A stretch of DNA of 49,600 nt from Variovorax boronicumulans (GCF_007677875.1 NZ_VEDO01000030.1:1-49600); one strand, 5' to 3'; shown: positions 9,811 to 18,618, counted from the first letter of the stretch. Notes: generated from the letters alone by a model not told the origin. Made by a program: numbers and translations.

Positions 9811-10764
9811 TCAGCGCGTGGCCAGCAGCGCGTCCACGGCCGCCACCGTCGGCATGCCGCCGATGGCACCCTGCCCCGTCACCGACAGCGCCGCCGCCGC
9901 GTTGGCGCGCTGCATGGCCTGCGCCAAAGGCAGGCCACGCGCGAGCGCCGCGGCCAGCGCGCCGTTGAAGGTGTCGCCGGCGCCGATGGTGTCGGCCACG
10001 GCATCCATGCGCCAGCCCGGGATGGACAGCGGCGCGGCGCCCGCGCGCCAGAGCCGGCAGCCGTCTGCGCCCAGCGTGGCCAGCACGGCGCCCACGCCGC
10101 GGGCCAAGAGGCGCTGCGCGCCCTGCTCCAACGGCGCATCGGACGGCAGTTCGGCCAGGCTGCGCAGTTCGGTCTCGTTGGGAGTCAGCAGGTCGGTCAG
10201 GGCCAGCAGTTCGTGCGGCAAAGCGGCCGCCGGCGCGGGGTTCAGCAGCGTGGTCACGCCGGCCGCGCGCGCGATGCGGAAGGCGGCCAGCGTGGCGGAT
10301 TGCGGCACCTCGTTGGAGGCGATCACGACGCGCGCGCCCGTGATCGTGGCCTGCGCGGCCTGCACCTGGGCGGAGCCCAGGCCGGCGCCTGCGCCCGGCG
10401 CCACGGCGATGCTGTTGTCGCCGTCGTCGAACACGAGGATCTGCGCCACGCCGCTGCGCTCGCCCTCGACCTGCTCCACGTGCGTGGTGGTGATGCCTTC
10501 GCGCGCCCAGAGGTCCATGCCCATGCGGCCGAAGTCGTCGCGGCCAATGCGCGCGACCACGGCCGTGCGCGCACCCTGGCGCGCGCAGGCCACGGCCGCG
10601 TTCGAGCCCTTTCCGCCCGGGCTGATGTCGAAAGCACTTGCCAGCACGGTCTCGCCGCGCGCCATGGGCCGCGCCACGCGCGACACCAGGTCGGCGTTCC
10701 AGCTGGCGATGCAGACGACAGAAACGGGCCCACCCCGTTTGGATGTCTCACTGCGTGTAGACAT
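9811..10764 (-). CDS. Ribokinase-like PfkB family sugar kinase
   Basis: This 317-residue cytoplasmic kinase phosphorylates a sugar or sugar acid with ATP. Family signatures are clear: PGGKGSN at 49-55 for substrate binding, NPAPA and TPNETE in the centre, and DTIGAGDTFNG at 258-268 with D264 as catalytic base. TPNETE and length favour the ribokinase group over fructokinase. The ATG at 10764 begins MSTRSE; a longer frame would extend into the dispersed repeat at 10773-10832. It is the last gene of the operon running from 18574, but a 150-nt gap with the repeat separates it from the DapA-type gene, so it may be expressed less or independently. Confidence 0.87.
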   Translation of the reverse strand: MSTRSETSKRGGPVSVVCIASWNADLVSRVARPMARGETVLASAFDISPGGKGSNAAVACARQGARTAVVARIGRDDFGRMGMDLWAREGITTTHVEQVEGERSGVAQILVFDDGDNSIAVAPGAGAGLGSAQVQAAQATITGARVVIASNEVPQSATLAAFRIARAAGVTTLLNPAPAAALPHELLALTDLLTPNETELRSLAELPSDAPLEQGAQRLLARGVGAVLATLGADGCRLWRAGAAPLSIPGWRMDAVADTIGAGDTFNGALAAALARGLPLAQAMQRANAAAALSVTGQGAIGGMPTVAAVDALLATR

Positions 10765-10772
10765 CCCATCCC

Positions 10773-10832
10773 CTCCAGGGGCGCACCCAGCGGCCTGGCA
10801 GAGCCAGTTCTGCGGGTGCACTGGCATGGCCT
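10773..10832. repeat. 60-bp dispersed repeat, copy 1
   Basis: This 60-bp stretch matches the reverse complement of 49481-49540 at 57 of 60 positions, with the similarity fading beyond the ends. It contains GCGCACCCAGCGGCCTGGCA. It lies in the 150-nt gap between the DapA-type gene and the sugar kinase. No open frame or transposase is attached, so it looks like a small non-coding dispersed element of this genome. Confidence 0.85.
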
Positions 10833-10914
10833 GCTCCGGCCTTCGGAGCACCTGATTGCGACGCGGCGCTGTGCTCTGCGGGCGGCGCGCCAGGGCTGTG
10901 GAACACCGACATGC

Positions 10915-11832
10915 TCAATCCTTGCTGCGATCGAGTGCGAAGCTCTGCATCTGCGCCTCGATGCGCGTCAGCTCGGCCTCGTCCAGCGCCACCAGCGGCG
11001 GCCGCACGCGGCGCCAGCCCGCGTCCTTGTCCAGGATGGCCATGATGGCCTTGAACGCGGCCGTCATGCCGTAGCTCCCCAGGATGTCCAGGAAGGCGCG
11101 CACGCGTTGCAGGTCGCGCTGCGCGGCCGCGTCGCCCTGTGCCAGCGCCAGGCGGCCGACCAGGTGCGGCATCACGTTGGCGATGCCGCTCACCGCCCCG
11201 AGGCTGCCGCGCGCCCCCATGGTGGGCAGGTCGGGCTCGTTGCCGACCCAGACCTGCATGCCGGGCATGAAGGCCTCGGCATAGGCGATGGAGTCGGCGC
11301 GCGTGCAGCCGCTGTCCTTCAGGCCGACGATGGTCTCGGGATACAGCAGGCGCAGCGTGGAGATGACCTGGTGCGACAGGGGAACGCCCGAGACCTGCGG
11401 GATGTGGTACAGCACCACGCGCAGGCGGGGGTCGGTCACGCCGTCGATCACGTAGCGGTAGGCGTCGATGATGCCCTGGTCGGGCACGCCCTTGAGGAAG
11501 AACGGCGGCAGGATCAGGCAGCGTGTGGCGCCCACCGACAGCGCATGGCGCGTCAGCTCCAGCGTGTCGGGCAACGCCGCGCAACTGGTCGAGACCAGGA
11601 TGCGCTCGGCAGGTACACCACCGGCGATCAGGCCTTCCAGCGCGGCGCGGCGTTCGGCCACCGTGAACGAGGGGCCCTCGCCCGTCGTGCCAAACGGTGT
11701 CACACCGGCACAGCCGCCGTCGATGAGCGCCTTGGCGTGTCGGGCGAACTTGGGGATGTCGATGGACAGGTCGGCATTCAGCGGCGTGATGAGTGCGGGC
11801 CAGATGCCGGCATGGGGTACGGGGGTGCTCAT
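10915..11832 (-). CDS. DapA-family aldolase/lyase (dihydrodipicolinate synthase-like)
   Basis: This 305-residue class I aldolase-fold enzyme belongs to the DHDPS/N-acetylneuraminate lyase family, which condenses or cleaves 2-oxo acids through a lysine Schiff base. The pyruvate-binding GTTGEG is at 48-53, the catalytic tyrosine is Y142 in LYHIPQ and the Schiff-base lysine is K172 in TIVGLKDSG. The ATG at 11832 is 25 nt after the upstream gene's stop. In a catabolic operon with a TRAP transporter and dehydrogenases, cleavage of a 2-oxo-3-deoxy acid to pyruvate (or the related dehydration) is more likely than lysine biosynthesis. The exact substrate is not determined by the sequence. Confidence 0.87.
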   Translation of the reverse strand: MSTPVPHAGIWPALITPLNADLSIDIPKFARHAKALIDGGCAGVTPFGTTGEGPSFTVAERRAALEGLIAGGVPAERILVSTSCAALPDTLELTRHALSVGATRCLILPPFFLKGVPDQGIIDAYRYVIDGVTDPRLRVVLYHIPQVSGVPLSHQVISTLRLLYPETIVGLKDSGCTRADSIAYAEAFMPGMQVWVGNEPDLPTMGARGSLGAVSGIANVMPHLVGRLALAQGDAAAQRDLQRVRAFLDILGSYGMTAAFKAIMAILDKDAGWRRVRPPLVALDEAELTRIEAQMQSFALDRSKD

Positions 11833-11857
11833 GGGGGTGGCTTTCGGGTCGGTGGAA

Positions 11858-12730
11858 TCAGGTGGAGCTGCCGAACTGCACGTCCAGCTGCTGGTGGTGC
11901 GCGAGGCCCACGGTGTCGGCAAAGGCGGCATAGGACAGGCCGGGCTGGGCCAGCGCGCCCGGCGTACCGCCGGCGTGCAGCGCGGCCAGCGACTCCTGCA
12001 CAGCGCGTGCAGCGCTGAACAGGGCCGTGACGGCATAGAACACCATGGAAAAGCCCATGGCCTGCAACGCGGGCGCCGTCAGGGCCACGGCCGGCGTGCC
12101 GTCGACGATGGACACGACCTTGGGCCCGGCCACGCGGCGTGCGACGGCCTCGACCTCGGCCACGGTCTTGATGCCGTCCACAAAGACCAGGTCCACACCC
12201 GCGTCCTGGTAGCGCTGGGCGCGCGAGACCGCCTCGTCGATGCCGGCCGCCGGCAGCGCATCGGTGCGGCCGATGATGAGGAGGCCGTCGCCTGCGCGCG
12301 CTTGCACGGCGCAGCGCAGGCGGCGCGCGTTCTCGGCCGCGTCCATGAGGCGGATTCCCGCCATCTGCCCACAGCGCTTGGGCGCGACCTGGTCCTCCAG
12401 GTGGATGGCCGCAACGCCGGCCTGCACGTATTCGCGCACCGTGCGTTCGATGTTGGACGGGCCGCCGTAGCCGGTGTCGGCATCGGCGACCACGGGGATG
12501 CCCACGGCGCGCACCATGTCGCGCGCGTGCGTGGTCATCTCGGTCTGCGTGAGCAGGCCGATGTCGGGCTGGCCCAGCCGCGTGGCCGTGGCGCCGAAGC
12601 CCGTCATGTAGATCGCCGGGAAGCCCGCGCCTTCGACCAGGCGGGCGCTGAGGCTGTCGTACGCGCCGGGCGCCTGGACGATGGTGCCGCTGGCGAGCAG
12701 GTTTTGGAGTGTGGCTGCAGGTTGGGGCAT
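11858..12730 (-). CDS. Isocitrate lyase/PEP mutase superfamily enzyme
   Basis: This 290-residue TIM-barrel enzyme belongs to the group that includes methylisocitrate lyase, oxaloacetate decarboxylase and carboxyPEP mutase. The Mg-binding block DADTGYGG is at 83-90 and LEDQ at 111-114. The flexible catalytic loop reads KRCGQ at 118-122, keeping the cysteine of lyases but with Q in place of the usual histidine of KKCGH. Lyase or decarboxylase activity on a 2-oxo or 2-hydroxy acid is plausible. The gene lies 4 nt from the SDR upstream and 25 nt from the DapA-type gene, inside the operon. I am sure of the superfamily, not the reaction. Confidence 0.85.
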   Translation of the reverse strand: MPQPAATLQNLLASGTIVQAPGAYDSLSARLVEGAGFPAIYMTGFGATATRLGQPDIGLLTQTEMTTHARDMVRAVGIPVVADADTGYGGPSNIERTVREYVQAGVAAIHLEDQVAPKRCGQMAGIRLMDAAENARRLRCAVQARAGDGLLIIGRTDALPAAGIDEAVSRAQRYQDAGVDLVFVDGIKTVAEVEAVARRVAGPKVVSIVDGTPAVALTAPALQAMGFSMVFYAVTALFSAARAVQESLAALHAGGTPGALAQPGLSYAAFADTVGLAHHQQLDVQFGSST

Positions 12731-12734
12731 GGGT

Positions 12735-13523
12735 TCAACTCATCATGAGCCCGCCATCGACATTGATGGCCTGGCCTGTCATGTAGTCCGATTCCGCCGC
12801 GGCCAGGAAGCTCGCGACGTCGGCCACGTCTTCGGGCCGCTGCGGCCGCCCCAGCGGAATGCCGGCGATGCGCTGCTGCCAGATCTGGCCTTCGCCCAGG
12901 CCTTGCAGCGCGCCCCAGTCGCGGTCCATGCCGCGCCACATCTCGCTTTCCACGAGGCCCGGGCAGATCGCGTTGACCGTGAGGTGCGGCGCGCACGCGA
13001 TGGCGGCCGACTGCGTGAGGCTCAACACGGCGGCCTTGCTGGCACGGTAGTGCGGGATCACGGCGGCGATCGGGCCAGCGCCCGGTCGGCCGGCGATGGA
13101 CGCCATGGTGATGATCTTGCCGCGCGGCCGCCCGTCCGCCAGCGGCACCTGCTGCAGCATCTGGCGGGCGGCGGCCTGCAGGCTCAGGAAGCAGCCCTTG
13201 ACGTTCACGCCCAGCATGCGGTCCCAGTCCGCGCCTTCGAGTTCGAGCAGCGGCTTCAACTGCATGATGCCTGCGTTGCACACCATCACGTCGAGCCGGC
13301 CGTGTTCGGCCACGGTGCGCTCCACCAGCTGGCGGCATTGCGCGGTAATGGTCACGTCGGCCGGCACGCCCAGCGCGCCGATCTCGGCGGCAGCGCGCTG
13401 GCAACGCGCGGCGTCGATGTCGGACACCACCACGCGCGCGCCGCGCTCGGCGAACTTGCGTGCCATCGCCAGGCCGATGCCCTGGCCCGAACCGGTGACG
13501 GCGACCACCAGACCTTCGCTCAT
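12735..13523 (-). CDS. Short-chain dehydrogenase/reductase
   Basis: This is a 262-residue classical SDR. The dinucleotide motif GSGQGIG is at 11-17 and CNAG at 82-85 replaces the usual NNAG. The catalytic residues are S142, Y159 and K163 (YRASK). D35 after the second strand suggests a preference for NAD over NADP. The ATG at 13523 overlaps the stop of the next SDR by 4 nt, so the two dehydrogenases are translationally coupled. Together they probably oxidise or epimerise a hydroxy or sugar acid imported by the TRAP system. Substrate unassigned. Confidence 0.9.
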   Translation of the reverse strand: MSEGLVVAVTGSGQGIGLAMARKFAERGARVVVSDIDAARCQRAAAEIGALGVPADVTITAQCRQLVERTVAEHGRLDVMVCNAGIMQLKPLLELEGADWDRMLGVNVKGCFLSLQAAARQMLQQVPLADGRPRGKIITMASIAGRPGAGPIAAVIPHYRASKAAVLSLTQSAAIACAPHLTVNAICPGLVESEMWRGMDRDWGALQGLGEGQIWQQRIAGIPLGRPQRPEDVADVASFLAAAESDYMTGQAINVDGGLMMS

Positions 13524-14305
13524 ACAGGCTTCTTGCGGACCAGGGGCTGGTCCTGCACATAGGTGCGGTTCCAGACCGGTGAGACCACGAGTTCGTTCAC
13601 ACACACGTGCGCGGGCGCCTCCGCGATGAAGCGAATCGTGCGGCCCAGGTCGGCCTCCTGCAGCATGCGTGCCTTGTCGGCCTCCGTCGGCTGCACCGGG
13701 CGCTTCAGGAGGATCGGCGTGGCCACCTCGCCCGGGCACAGCGCCGTGGCGCGCAGGCCGTTCACGCACTCCTCGATGTTGAAGGAATGCGTCAGCGCCA
13801 TCATGGCCGCCTTGCTGGATGTGTAGGCCGGCCCTGTCATGTACTCGTAGTGGAAGCCCGCGAACGAGGCCACGTTGATGACGGTGCCCTGCCCGCGTGC
13901 GCGCATGCCCTTGACGACGGCCAGCGTGCAGTAGGTCGCGCCGTTCAGGTTGATGCCCACCACGTCGGCGAAGGTCTCCGCATCCGTGTCGCACCAGTAG
14001 CGCTTGGGGTAGTTGAGCCCGGCGCTGTTGACGAGGATGTCGACGCGGCCCAACTCAGCCTGGATCGCATCCGCCACAGCGTTCACGGCCTTGGCGTCGG
14101 CCACGTTCAGCGGCTTGGCCGTGATGCTGCCGGCTGGCGCGCCACGCCCTTCTGCCTCGGCGATGGCCGCGCCCAGCTTGTCCGCGTCGCGGCCCGAAAT
14201 CACGACGCGCGCCCCGGCCTTCGCCAGGTCCACCGCACCGGCCAGGCCGATGCCGCTGCCGCCGCCCGTGACCCAGGCGACCTGTCCGTCCAACAGTCCG
14301 CTCAT
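13520..14305 (-). CDS. Short-chain dehydrogenase/reductase
   Basis: This 261-residue classical SDR has the cofactor loop TGGGSGIG at 13-20, NSAG at 93-96, and catalytic S147, Y161 and K165. G38-R39 after the second strand favours NADP(H). The C-terminal part resembles the YdfG-like 3-hydroxyacid dehydrogenases rather than sugar dehydrogenases. It overlaps the TRAP receptor stop and the following SDR start by 4 nt each. With its probable NADP preference it may pair with the neighbouring NAD-type SDR to move a hydroxyl-group redox state during catabolism. Confidence 0.9.
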   Translation of the reverse strand: MSGLLDGQVAWVTGGGSGIGLAGAVDLAKAGARVVISGRDADKLGAAIAEAEGRGAPAGSITAKPLNVADAKAVNAVADAIQAELGRVDILVNSAGLNYPKRYWCDTDAETFADVVGINLNGATYCTLAVVKGMRARGQGTVINVASFAGFHYEYMTGPAYTSSKAAMMALTHSFNIEECVNGLRATALCPGEVATPILLKRPVQPTEADKARMLQEADLGRTIRFIAEAPAHVCVNELVVSPVWNRTYVQDQPLVRKKPV

Positions 14306-15318
14306 TGGCCGCGGATCCGCTTGAGTTCTTCGGTCACCAGCGCGATCGGCTCGTCGCCGATGGTCTTGGCGTGGCGCTCGTAGATGACCTTGGTCTTCTC
14401 ACGGATGCGCGCGGTCTCGGCCGGGCTGATCTCGTTCACGGCCATGCCCTTGCTGCGCAGGTTGTCCACGCTCTTGGCTTCCATGGCGCGGTTGGCACGG
14501 CGCTGCTCGGCGCGGCCGACCGCGGCGCACTCTTTGAGCACCGCGTGCTCCTGCTCCGACAGACCGTCCCAGACCTTCTTGGAGAACAGCACCAGCGTGG
14601 GGCTGTAGGCGTGCTTGGACAACGTGAGGTACTTCTGCACCTCGTAGAACTTCATGTTCTCGATGTTGGTGAACGGGTTCTCCTGGCCGTCGACGGTTCG
14701 GGTTTCCAGCGCCGAGTAGACCTCGGTGAACGCCATGGGCACGGCGTTGCTGCCCAGCGTCTTGAAGGTGTCCAGGTAGACGTTGTTCTGCATCACGCGC
14801 ATCTTCACGCCCTCGAAGTCCTCGACCTTGGTGATGGGGCGCTTGGAGTTGGTCGTGTGGCGAAAGCCGTTCTCCCACCAGGCCAGGTTGACGAGGCCCA
14901 CGGCCGGCATCTTGGCCGAGAAATAGTCGCCCACCTTGCCGTCCAGCAGCTGGTCGGCCTCGGCCGCGGTGTTGAACAGGAAGGGCAGGTCGAACACGCC
15001 CAGCGCCGGCACGATCGACACCACGGGCGCCGTGGAGGTCAGCACCATGTCAATGGAGCCCGTGCGCACGCTCTGCGTGCTGGTCAGGTCGCTGCCCAGC
15101 GCGCCGTCCCAGAAGGCCTGGATCTTCATCTTGCCGCCGGACTTCTCGAGCGTGCAGGCACCCATGGCGGCCAGGCCGTTGCCCATGGGGTGCTCCTTGC
15201 TCACGCCGTTGGAGACGCGGAAGTTGCGGTTCTGGAACTGGGCGCTGGCAGTGCCTGCGGCCAGGGCCAGGGTGGCGGCGGCCACGGCGGTCAGGGCGAC
15301 GCGGTTGAATGTCGTCAT
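14302..15318 (-). CDS. TRAP transporter periplasmic receptor, DctP family
   Basis: DctP-type receptors capture organic acids in the periplasm for the DctQM sodium symporter. The protein has a signal peptide of about 26 residues ending ASAQF. The mature part carries FDLPFLFNTAAEAD, NGFRHTTNSKRPI (with the arginine that binds the substrate carboxylate in this family) and GQENPFTNI. Two in-frame ATGs exist, at 15324 and 15318. I chose 15318 because GGAG lies about 8 nt before it but only 2 nt before the first. The length is then 338 residues, usual for the family. The DctM gene lies 30 nt upstream in the same operon. Confidence 0.93.
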   Translation of the reverse strand: MTTFNRVALTAVAAATLALAAGTASAQFQNRNFRVSNGVSKEHPMGNGLAAMGACTLEKSGGKMKIQAFWDGALGSDLTSTQSVRTGSIDMVLTSTAPVVSIVPALGVFDLPFLFNTAAEADQLLDGKVGDYFSAKMPAVGLVNLAWWENGFRHTTNSKRPITKVEDFEGVKMRVMQNNVYLDTFKTLGSNAVPMAFTEVYSALETRTVDGQENPFTNIENMKFYEVQKYLTLSKHAYSPTLVLFSKKVWDGLSEQEHAVLKECAAVGRAEQRRANRAMEAKSVDNLRSKGMAVNEISPAETARIREKTKVIYERHAKTIGDEPIALVTEELKRIRGQ

Positions 15319-15348
15319 GGTCATGTCTCCGTAAGGTGAGGAAGGAAA

Positions 15349-16626
15349 TCAGCTCAGCCAGCGCAAGGGCACGAGCACGAGGTCGGGGAACAGCACGAGC
15401 AGGAACAGCACGATGAGTTCGGCCCACAAGAAAGGCCACAGCCCCTTCATGAGGTCGCCCATCGAGATCTTGGCCACGCCGCACATCACGTTGAGCACGA
15501 TGCCCACGGGCGGCGTGATCAGGCCGATCGCGTTGTTCATGATGAACAGCACGCCAAAGTAAACCGGGTCGATGCCGGCCTCCTTGATGACGGGCATCAG
15601 CACCGGGGTCAGGATCATCAGCGTGGGCGCGAAGTCCAGCGCCGTGCCGACGATGACCACGATCACCATGATCACGAACATCAGCACGATCTTGTTGAAC
15701 ATGAAGGGCTGCAGCATGGCCGAGACCTGCTGCGGCACTTCGGACGTGGTGATGAGCCAGGCCGAGACCAGGGCCGCGGCGATCAGGAACACCACCACGG
15801 CCGTGCTCTTGGCGGCCGACACCAGCAGGCCGTAGAGCCCACGCAGCGGCAGTTCGCGGTAGACGAAGGCCCCGAGGATGAAGGCGTAGACGCAGGCCAC
15901 CACGCCGGCCTCGGTCGGCGTGAAGATGCCGAACTTGAGGCCGCCGATGATGCCCAGCGGCATCAGCAGCGCCCAGACGCCGTCGATGGCGGCGCGGCCG
16001 CGCTGGGCCATGCTCTGGCGCGGCAGCACGGCCACCTTGTCGCGCCGAGCGACCCACTGCCAGGCCACCAGCAGCGACAGGCCCATCAGGATCCCCGGAA
16101 AGATGCCCGCGAGGAACAGCTTGCCGATGGACACGTTGGCGATCACGCCGAACACGATGAGGCCGATGGATGGCGGAATCACGGGCGCGATCACGCCGCC
16201 GGCGGCGATCAGGCCGGCCGCGCGCGGCACGTCGTAGCCGGCGCGGCGCATCATGGGGATCAGCAGCGCGCCGATCGCGGCCGCGTCGGCGGCGGCGCTG
16301 CCCGAGATCGCGGCCATCATGACCGAGGCGAAGATGGCGACGAAGCCCAGGCCGCCGCGCAGGTGGCCGACCCAGGCCAGCGCCACGTTCACGATGCGCT
16401 TGGAAATGCCGCCCGCGTTCATGAGCTCGCCCGCCAGCATGAAGAACGGGATCGCCAGCAGCGGGAAGCTGTCGGCCCCCTCGATCAGCTTTTGCGACAG
16501 GATGGTGGTGTCGATCTGGCCCTGGGCGACCATCAGCGCGGCACCGCAGACCAAGAGCGCGAACGCGATCGGCAGGCCCAGCAGCATGGCGCCGAGCAGC
16601 GAGAAGGTGAAGACGGCGATCGTCAT
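15349..16626 (-). CDS. TRAP transporter large permease, DctM family
   Basis: This 425-residue inner-membrane protein is the transport-catalysing subunit of a sodium-driven tripartite transporter. It is almost entirely hydrophobic with about 12 membrane segments. PPSIGLIVFGVIANVSIGKLF and the C-terminal NNAIGLITPPVGIVLNV are hallmark blocks. It overlaps the DctQ stop by 4 nt. With the receptor and DctQ a complete TRAP system is encoded. Its ligand should be the acid processed by the dehydrogenases and lyases of this operon. Confidence 0.95.
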   Translation of the reverse strand: MTIAVFTFSLLGAMLLGLPIAFALLVCGAALMVAQGQIDTTILSQKLIEGADSFPLLAIPFFMLAGELMNAGGISKRIVNVALAWVGHLRGGLGFVAIFASVMMAAISGSAAADAAAIGALLIPMMRRAGYDVPRAAGLIAAGGVIAPVIPPSIGLIVFGVIANVSIGKLFLAGIFPGILMGLSLLVAWQWVARRDKVAVLPRQSMAQRGRAAIDGVWALLMPLGIIGGLKFGIFTPTEAGVVACVYAFILGAFVYRELPLRGLYGLLVSAAKSTAVVVFLIAAALVSAWLITTSEVPQQVSAMLQPFMFNKIVLMFVIMVIVVIVGTALDFAPTLMILTPVLMPVIKEAGIDPVYFGVLFIMNNAIGLITPPVGIVLNVMCGVAKISMGDLMKGLWPFLWAELIVLFLLVLFPDLVLVPLRWLS

Positions 16627-17150
16627 GCCTTCGCCTCCACGGGCGTGCCGTGCGGCGCTTCCTCGCTCTCGCTGACGGCGACCAGTTCGTCGTCACGGAT
16701 GCGGCCGGTGGCGATGCGCCACAGCGTGCGCAGCGCCATCAGGCCGATGGCGCCGGCCGTGAGGTAGGACACGCCGAACACCCAGATCATGGACAGGCCC
16801 GTGACGGGCGCAGCCGTCGTGGCGTTGATCTCGTGCTGCACCCAGGTGCCGCGGAACATCATGAAGCAGCACAGCAGCGTGAGGCCCTGGCACAGCGCCA
16901 GGCAGACCAGCTTGCCGCGGCGGCCGAGCTTGCTGACCAGGGCGTCCATGCCCAGGTGCGCGCCCTCGCGCATGGCGACGATGGCGCCGATGAAGGTCAG
17001 CCAGATGAAGAAGAAGCGCGAGAGTTCCTCCGAGACCTGGATGCCCGAGTTGAACGCATAGCGCAACAGCACGTTGCCGAACACCATGAGCACCATGCCC
17101 AGCAGCAGCGCGGCCAGCACGGCCTCGACGCACTTGAAGAGCCGGTCCAT
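16623..17150 (-). CDS. TRAP transporter small permease, DctQ family
   Basis: This 175-residue membrane subunit has four predicted membrane segments. Typical features are NVLLRYAFNSGIQVSEELSRF after the first segment and MREGAHLGMDAL. The ATG at 17150 shares one base with the stop of the FAD-dependent dehydrogenase (TGATG), and its stop overlaps the DctM start by 4 nt. I rejected the much longer frame that continues upstream, because it runs antiparallel-like through the dehydrogenase gene in another frame. The C terminus is charged and cytoplasmic. Confidence 0.93.
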   Translation of the reverse strand: MDRLFKCVEAVLAALLLGMVLMVFGNVLLRYAFNSGIQVSEELSRFFFIWLTFIGAIVAMREGAHLGMDALVSKLGRRGKLVCLALCQGLTLLCCFMMFRGTWVQHEINATTAAPVTGLSMIWVFGVSYLTAGAIGLMALRTLWRIATGRIRDDELVAVSESEEAPHGTPVEAKA

Positions 17151-18574
17151 CAGATCACCTTGCCGGGATTCAGCAGATTCTGCGGATCGAGTGCGGCCTT
17201 CAGCGTGCGCATGAGCGCGATCTCTTCGGGGCTGCGTGCGTAGGACAGGTAAGGCTTCTTGGCCGTGCCGATGCCGTGCTCGGCCGAGATGCTGCCCTGG
17301 AAGTCGCGCACGGTGCTGTAGATCACCTCGTCCATGCGCTTCTTGGGCTGCTCCTCGATGGACAGGCCCGGCACCCAGGCCACCAGGTGCACGTTGCCGT
17401 CGCCGATGTGGCCGTAGTAGACGCTCTGGCAACCGGGAATCTGGTCCAGCAGCGCGGCCTTGCACTGGATGGCGAAGGCGTCCATGTCGCGCACGGCGAG
17501 GGCCACGTCGTAGGAGACGTGGGGGCCGAGGGCCTGGAAGAATTCGGAGCAGGCGTCGCGCAGCGCCCAGAACGACTGGGTGTCGGCAACCGACTGGGCC
17601 AGCGCCGCGTCGGCCAGGCCGCCCTCGCCTGCGAAGTGCTCGAGCCAAGCGGCGAAGCGCGGGCCGTCCACGGACTCGTCGGTGCCCTGGGCCTCCACGA
17701 GCACGTAGAACCCATGGTCGCCGGCCACGGGCGGGCGCACGCCCACGCGCTGGGTGACGACTTCCCAGTAATCGGGCCACATCACCTCGAAGGCCGACAG
17801 CAGCGGGCCCAGGCCGCTGCGCGCGGCCTTGAGCAGGCGCACGACGGCGTCGTAGTCCGGCAATGCGCACAGGGCCGACAGGGTGCAGCCCGGCTGCGGG
17901 TGCAGCTTGAGCACGATGCGCGTGATGATGCCCAGCGTGCCTTCGCTGCCGATGAACAACTGCTTCAGGTCGTAGCCCGCGTTGTTCTTCATCATCTTGT
18001 TCAGGCTGGTGACGACGGTGCCGTCGGGCAGCACCCACTCCAGGCCCAGCACCAGCTCGCGCGCCATGCCGTAGCGGATCACGCGGTTGCCGCCGGCGTT
18101 GGTCGACAGGTTGCCGCCGATCGCGCAGGAACCGCGCGAACCCAGGTCCAGCGCGAAGTACAACCCGGCGTCGCTGGCTGCGCGTTGCACCACCTCCAGT
18201 GGCGTGCCGGCGCGCACGGTCATGGTGGCGCTGTCGGGGTCGATCTCTTCCACGCCCACCAGCCGCTCCAGCGACAGCGCGACCCAGCCGTCCTCGGGCC
18301 GGGCGCCGCCGCACAGGCCGGTCAGGCCGCCCTGGGGCACCACGGGCAAAGACGCCTCACGGCAGGCGCGCAGCGCGGCCGAGACGCCGGCCGCGTCCAC
18401 AGGCCGGATCACCGCCAGCGGGTTCGTGGGCGACTGCGTGCTCCAGTCGTTGCGGTTGCGCTCGGGCACGTCGGCGCCGATCAGCACCGTGGCCGCGCCC
18501 AACTGGTCGCGCAGCCGGGTCAGCACGTCGATGGCGCGGGCCGCGTCTGCGCCCGCCAGGGTGGTGGTGTTCAT
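17150..18574 (-). CDS. FAD-linked 2-hydroxyacid dehydrogenase (GlcD/D-LDH family)
   Basis: This 474-residue flavoprotein oxidises a D-2-hydroxy acid to the 2-oxo acid and probably feeds electrons to the respiratory chain. The N-terminal FAD_binding_4 domain has PQGGLTGLCGG and GSCAIGGNLSTNAGGN. The C-terminal FAD-oxidase domain has YGHIGDGNVH and SAEHGIG, the family's metal and substrate motifs. The ATG at 18574 gives the normal length; the frame stays open further but enters the promoter region. It is the first gene of the nine-gene catabolic operon and lies divergent from a GntR/FCD regulator. The family includes glycolate, D-lactate and D-2-hydroxyglutarate dehydrogenases, and I cannot choose among them. 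Confidence 0.92.
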   Translation of the reverse strand: MNTTTLAGADAARAIDVLTRLRDQLGAATVLIGADVPERNRNDWSTQSPTNPLAVIRPVDAAGVSAALRACREASLPVVPQGGLTGLCGGARPEDGWVALSLERLVGVEEIDPDSATMTVRAGTPLEVVQRAASDAGLYFALDLGSRGSCAIGGNLSTNAGGNRVIRYGMARELVLGLEWVLPDGTVVTSLNKMMKNNAGYDLKQLFIGSEGTLGIITRIVLKLHPQPGCTLSALCALPDYDAVVRLLKAARSGLGPLLSAFEVMWPDYWEVVTQRVGVRPPVAGDHGFYVLVEAQGTDESVDGPRFAAWLEHFAGEGGLADAALAQSVADTQSFWALRDACSEFFQALGPHVSYDVALAVRDMDAFAIQCKAALLDQIPGCQSVYYGHIGDGNVHLVAWVPGLSIEEQPKKRMDEVIYSTVRDFQGSISAEHGIGTAKKPYLSYARSPEEIALMRTLKAALDPQNLLNPGKVI

Positions 18575-18600
18575 GGCGAGCAAGTATCCTTGTATGTAAG

Positions 18601-18618
18601 GTACTAACGCACTAGTAC
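18601..18618. promoter_or_regulatory. Candidate operator of the divergent GntR/FCD regulator
   Basis: GTACTA-ACGCAC-TAGTAC is a perfect 6-bp inverted repeat with a 6-nt spacer, in the 145-nt region between the dehydrogenase gene and the regulator. A second dyad, CCTT-N6-AAGG, overlaps its left edge at 18588-18601. The region is AT-richer than its surroundings, so it probably holds both promoters. Confidence 0.55.

Noticed and set aside
18588-18601. Sequence similar to a HutC site (CTTGTATGTAAG)
   Set aside because: It shares one half with the HutC pattern but lacks the TACA half, and the neighbouring operon has its own FCD regulator.
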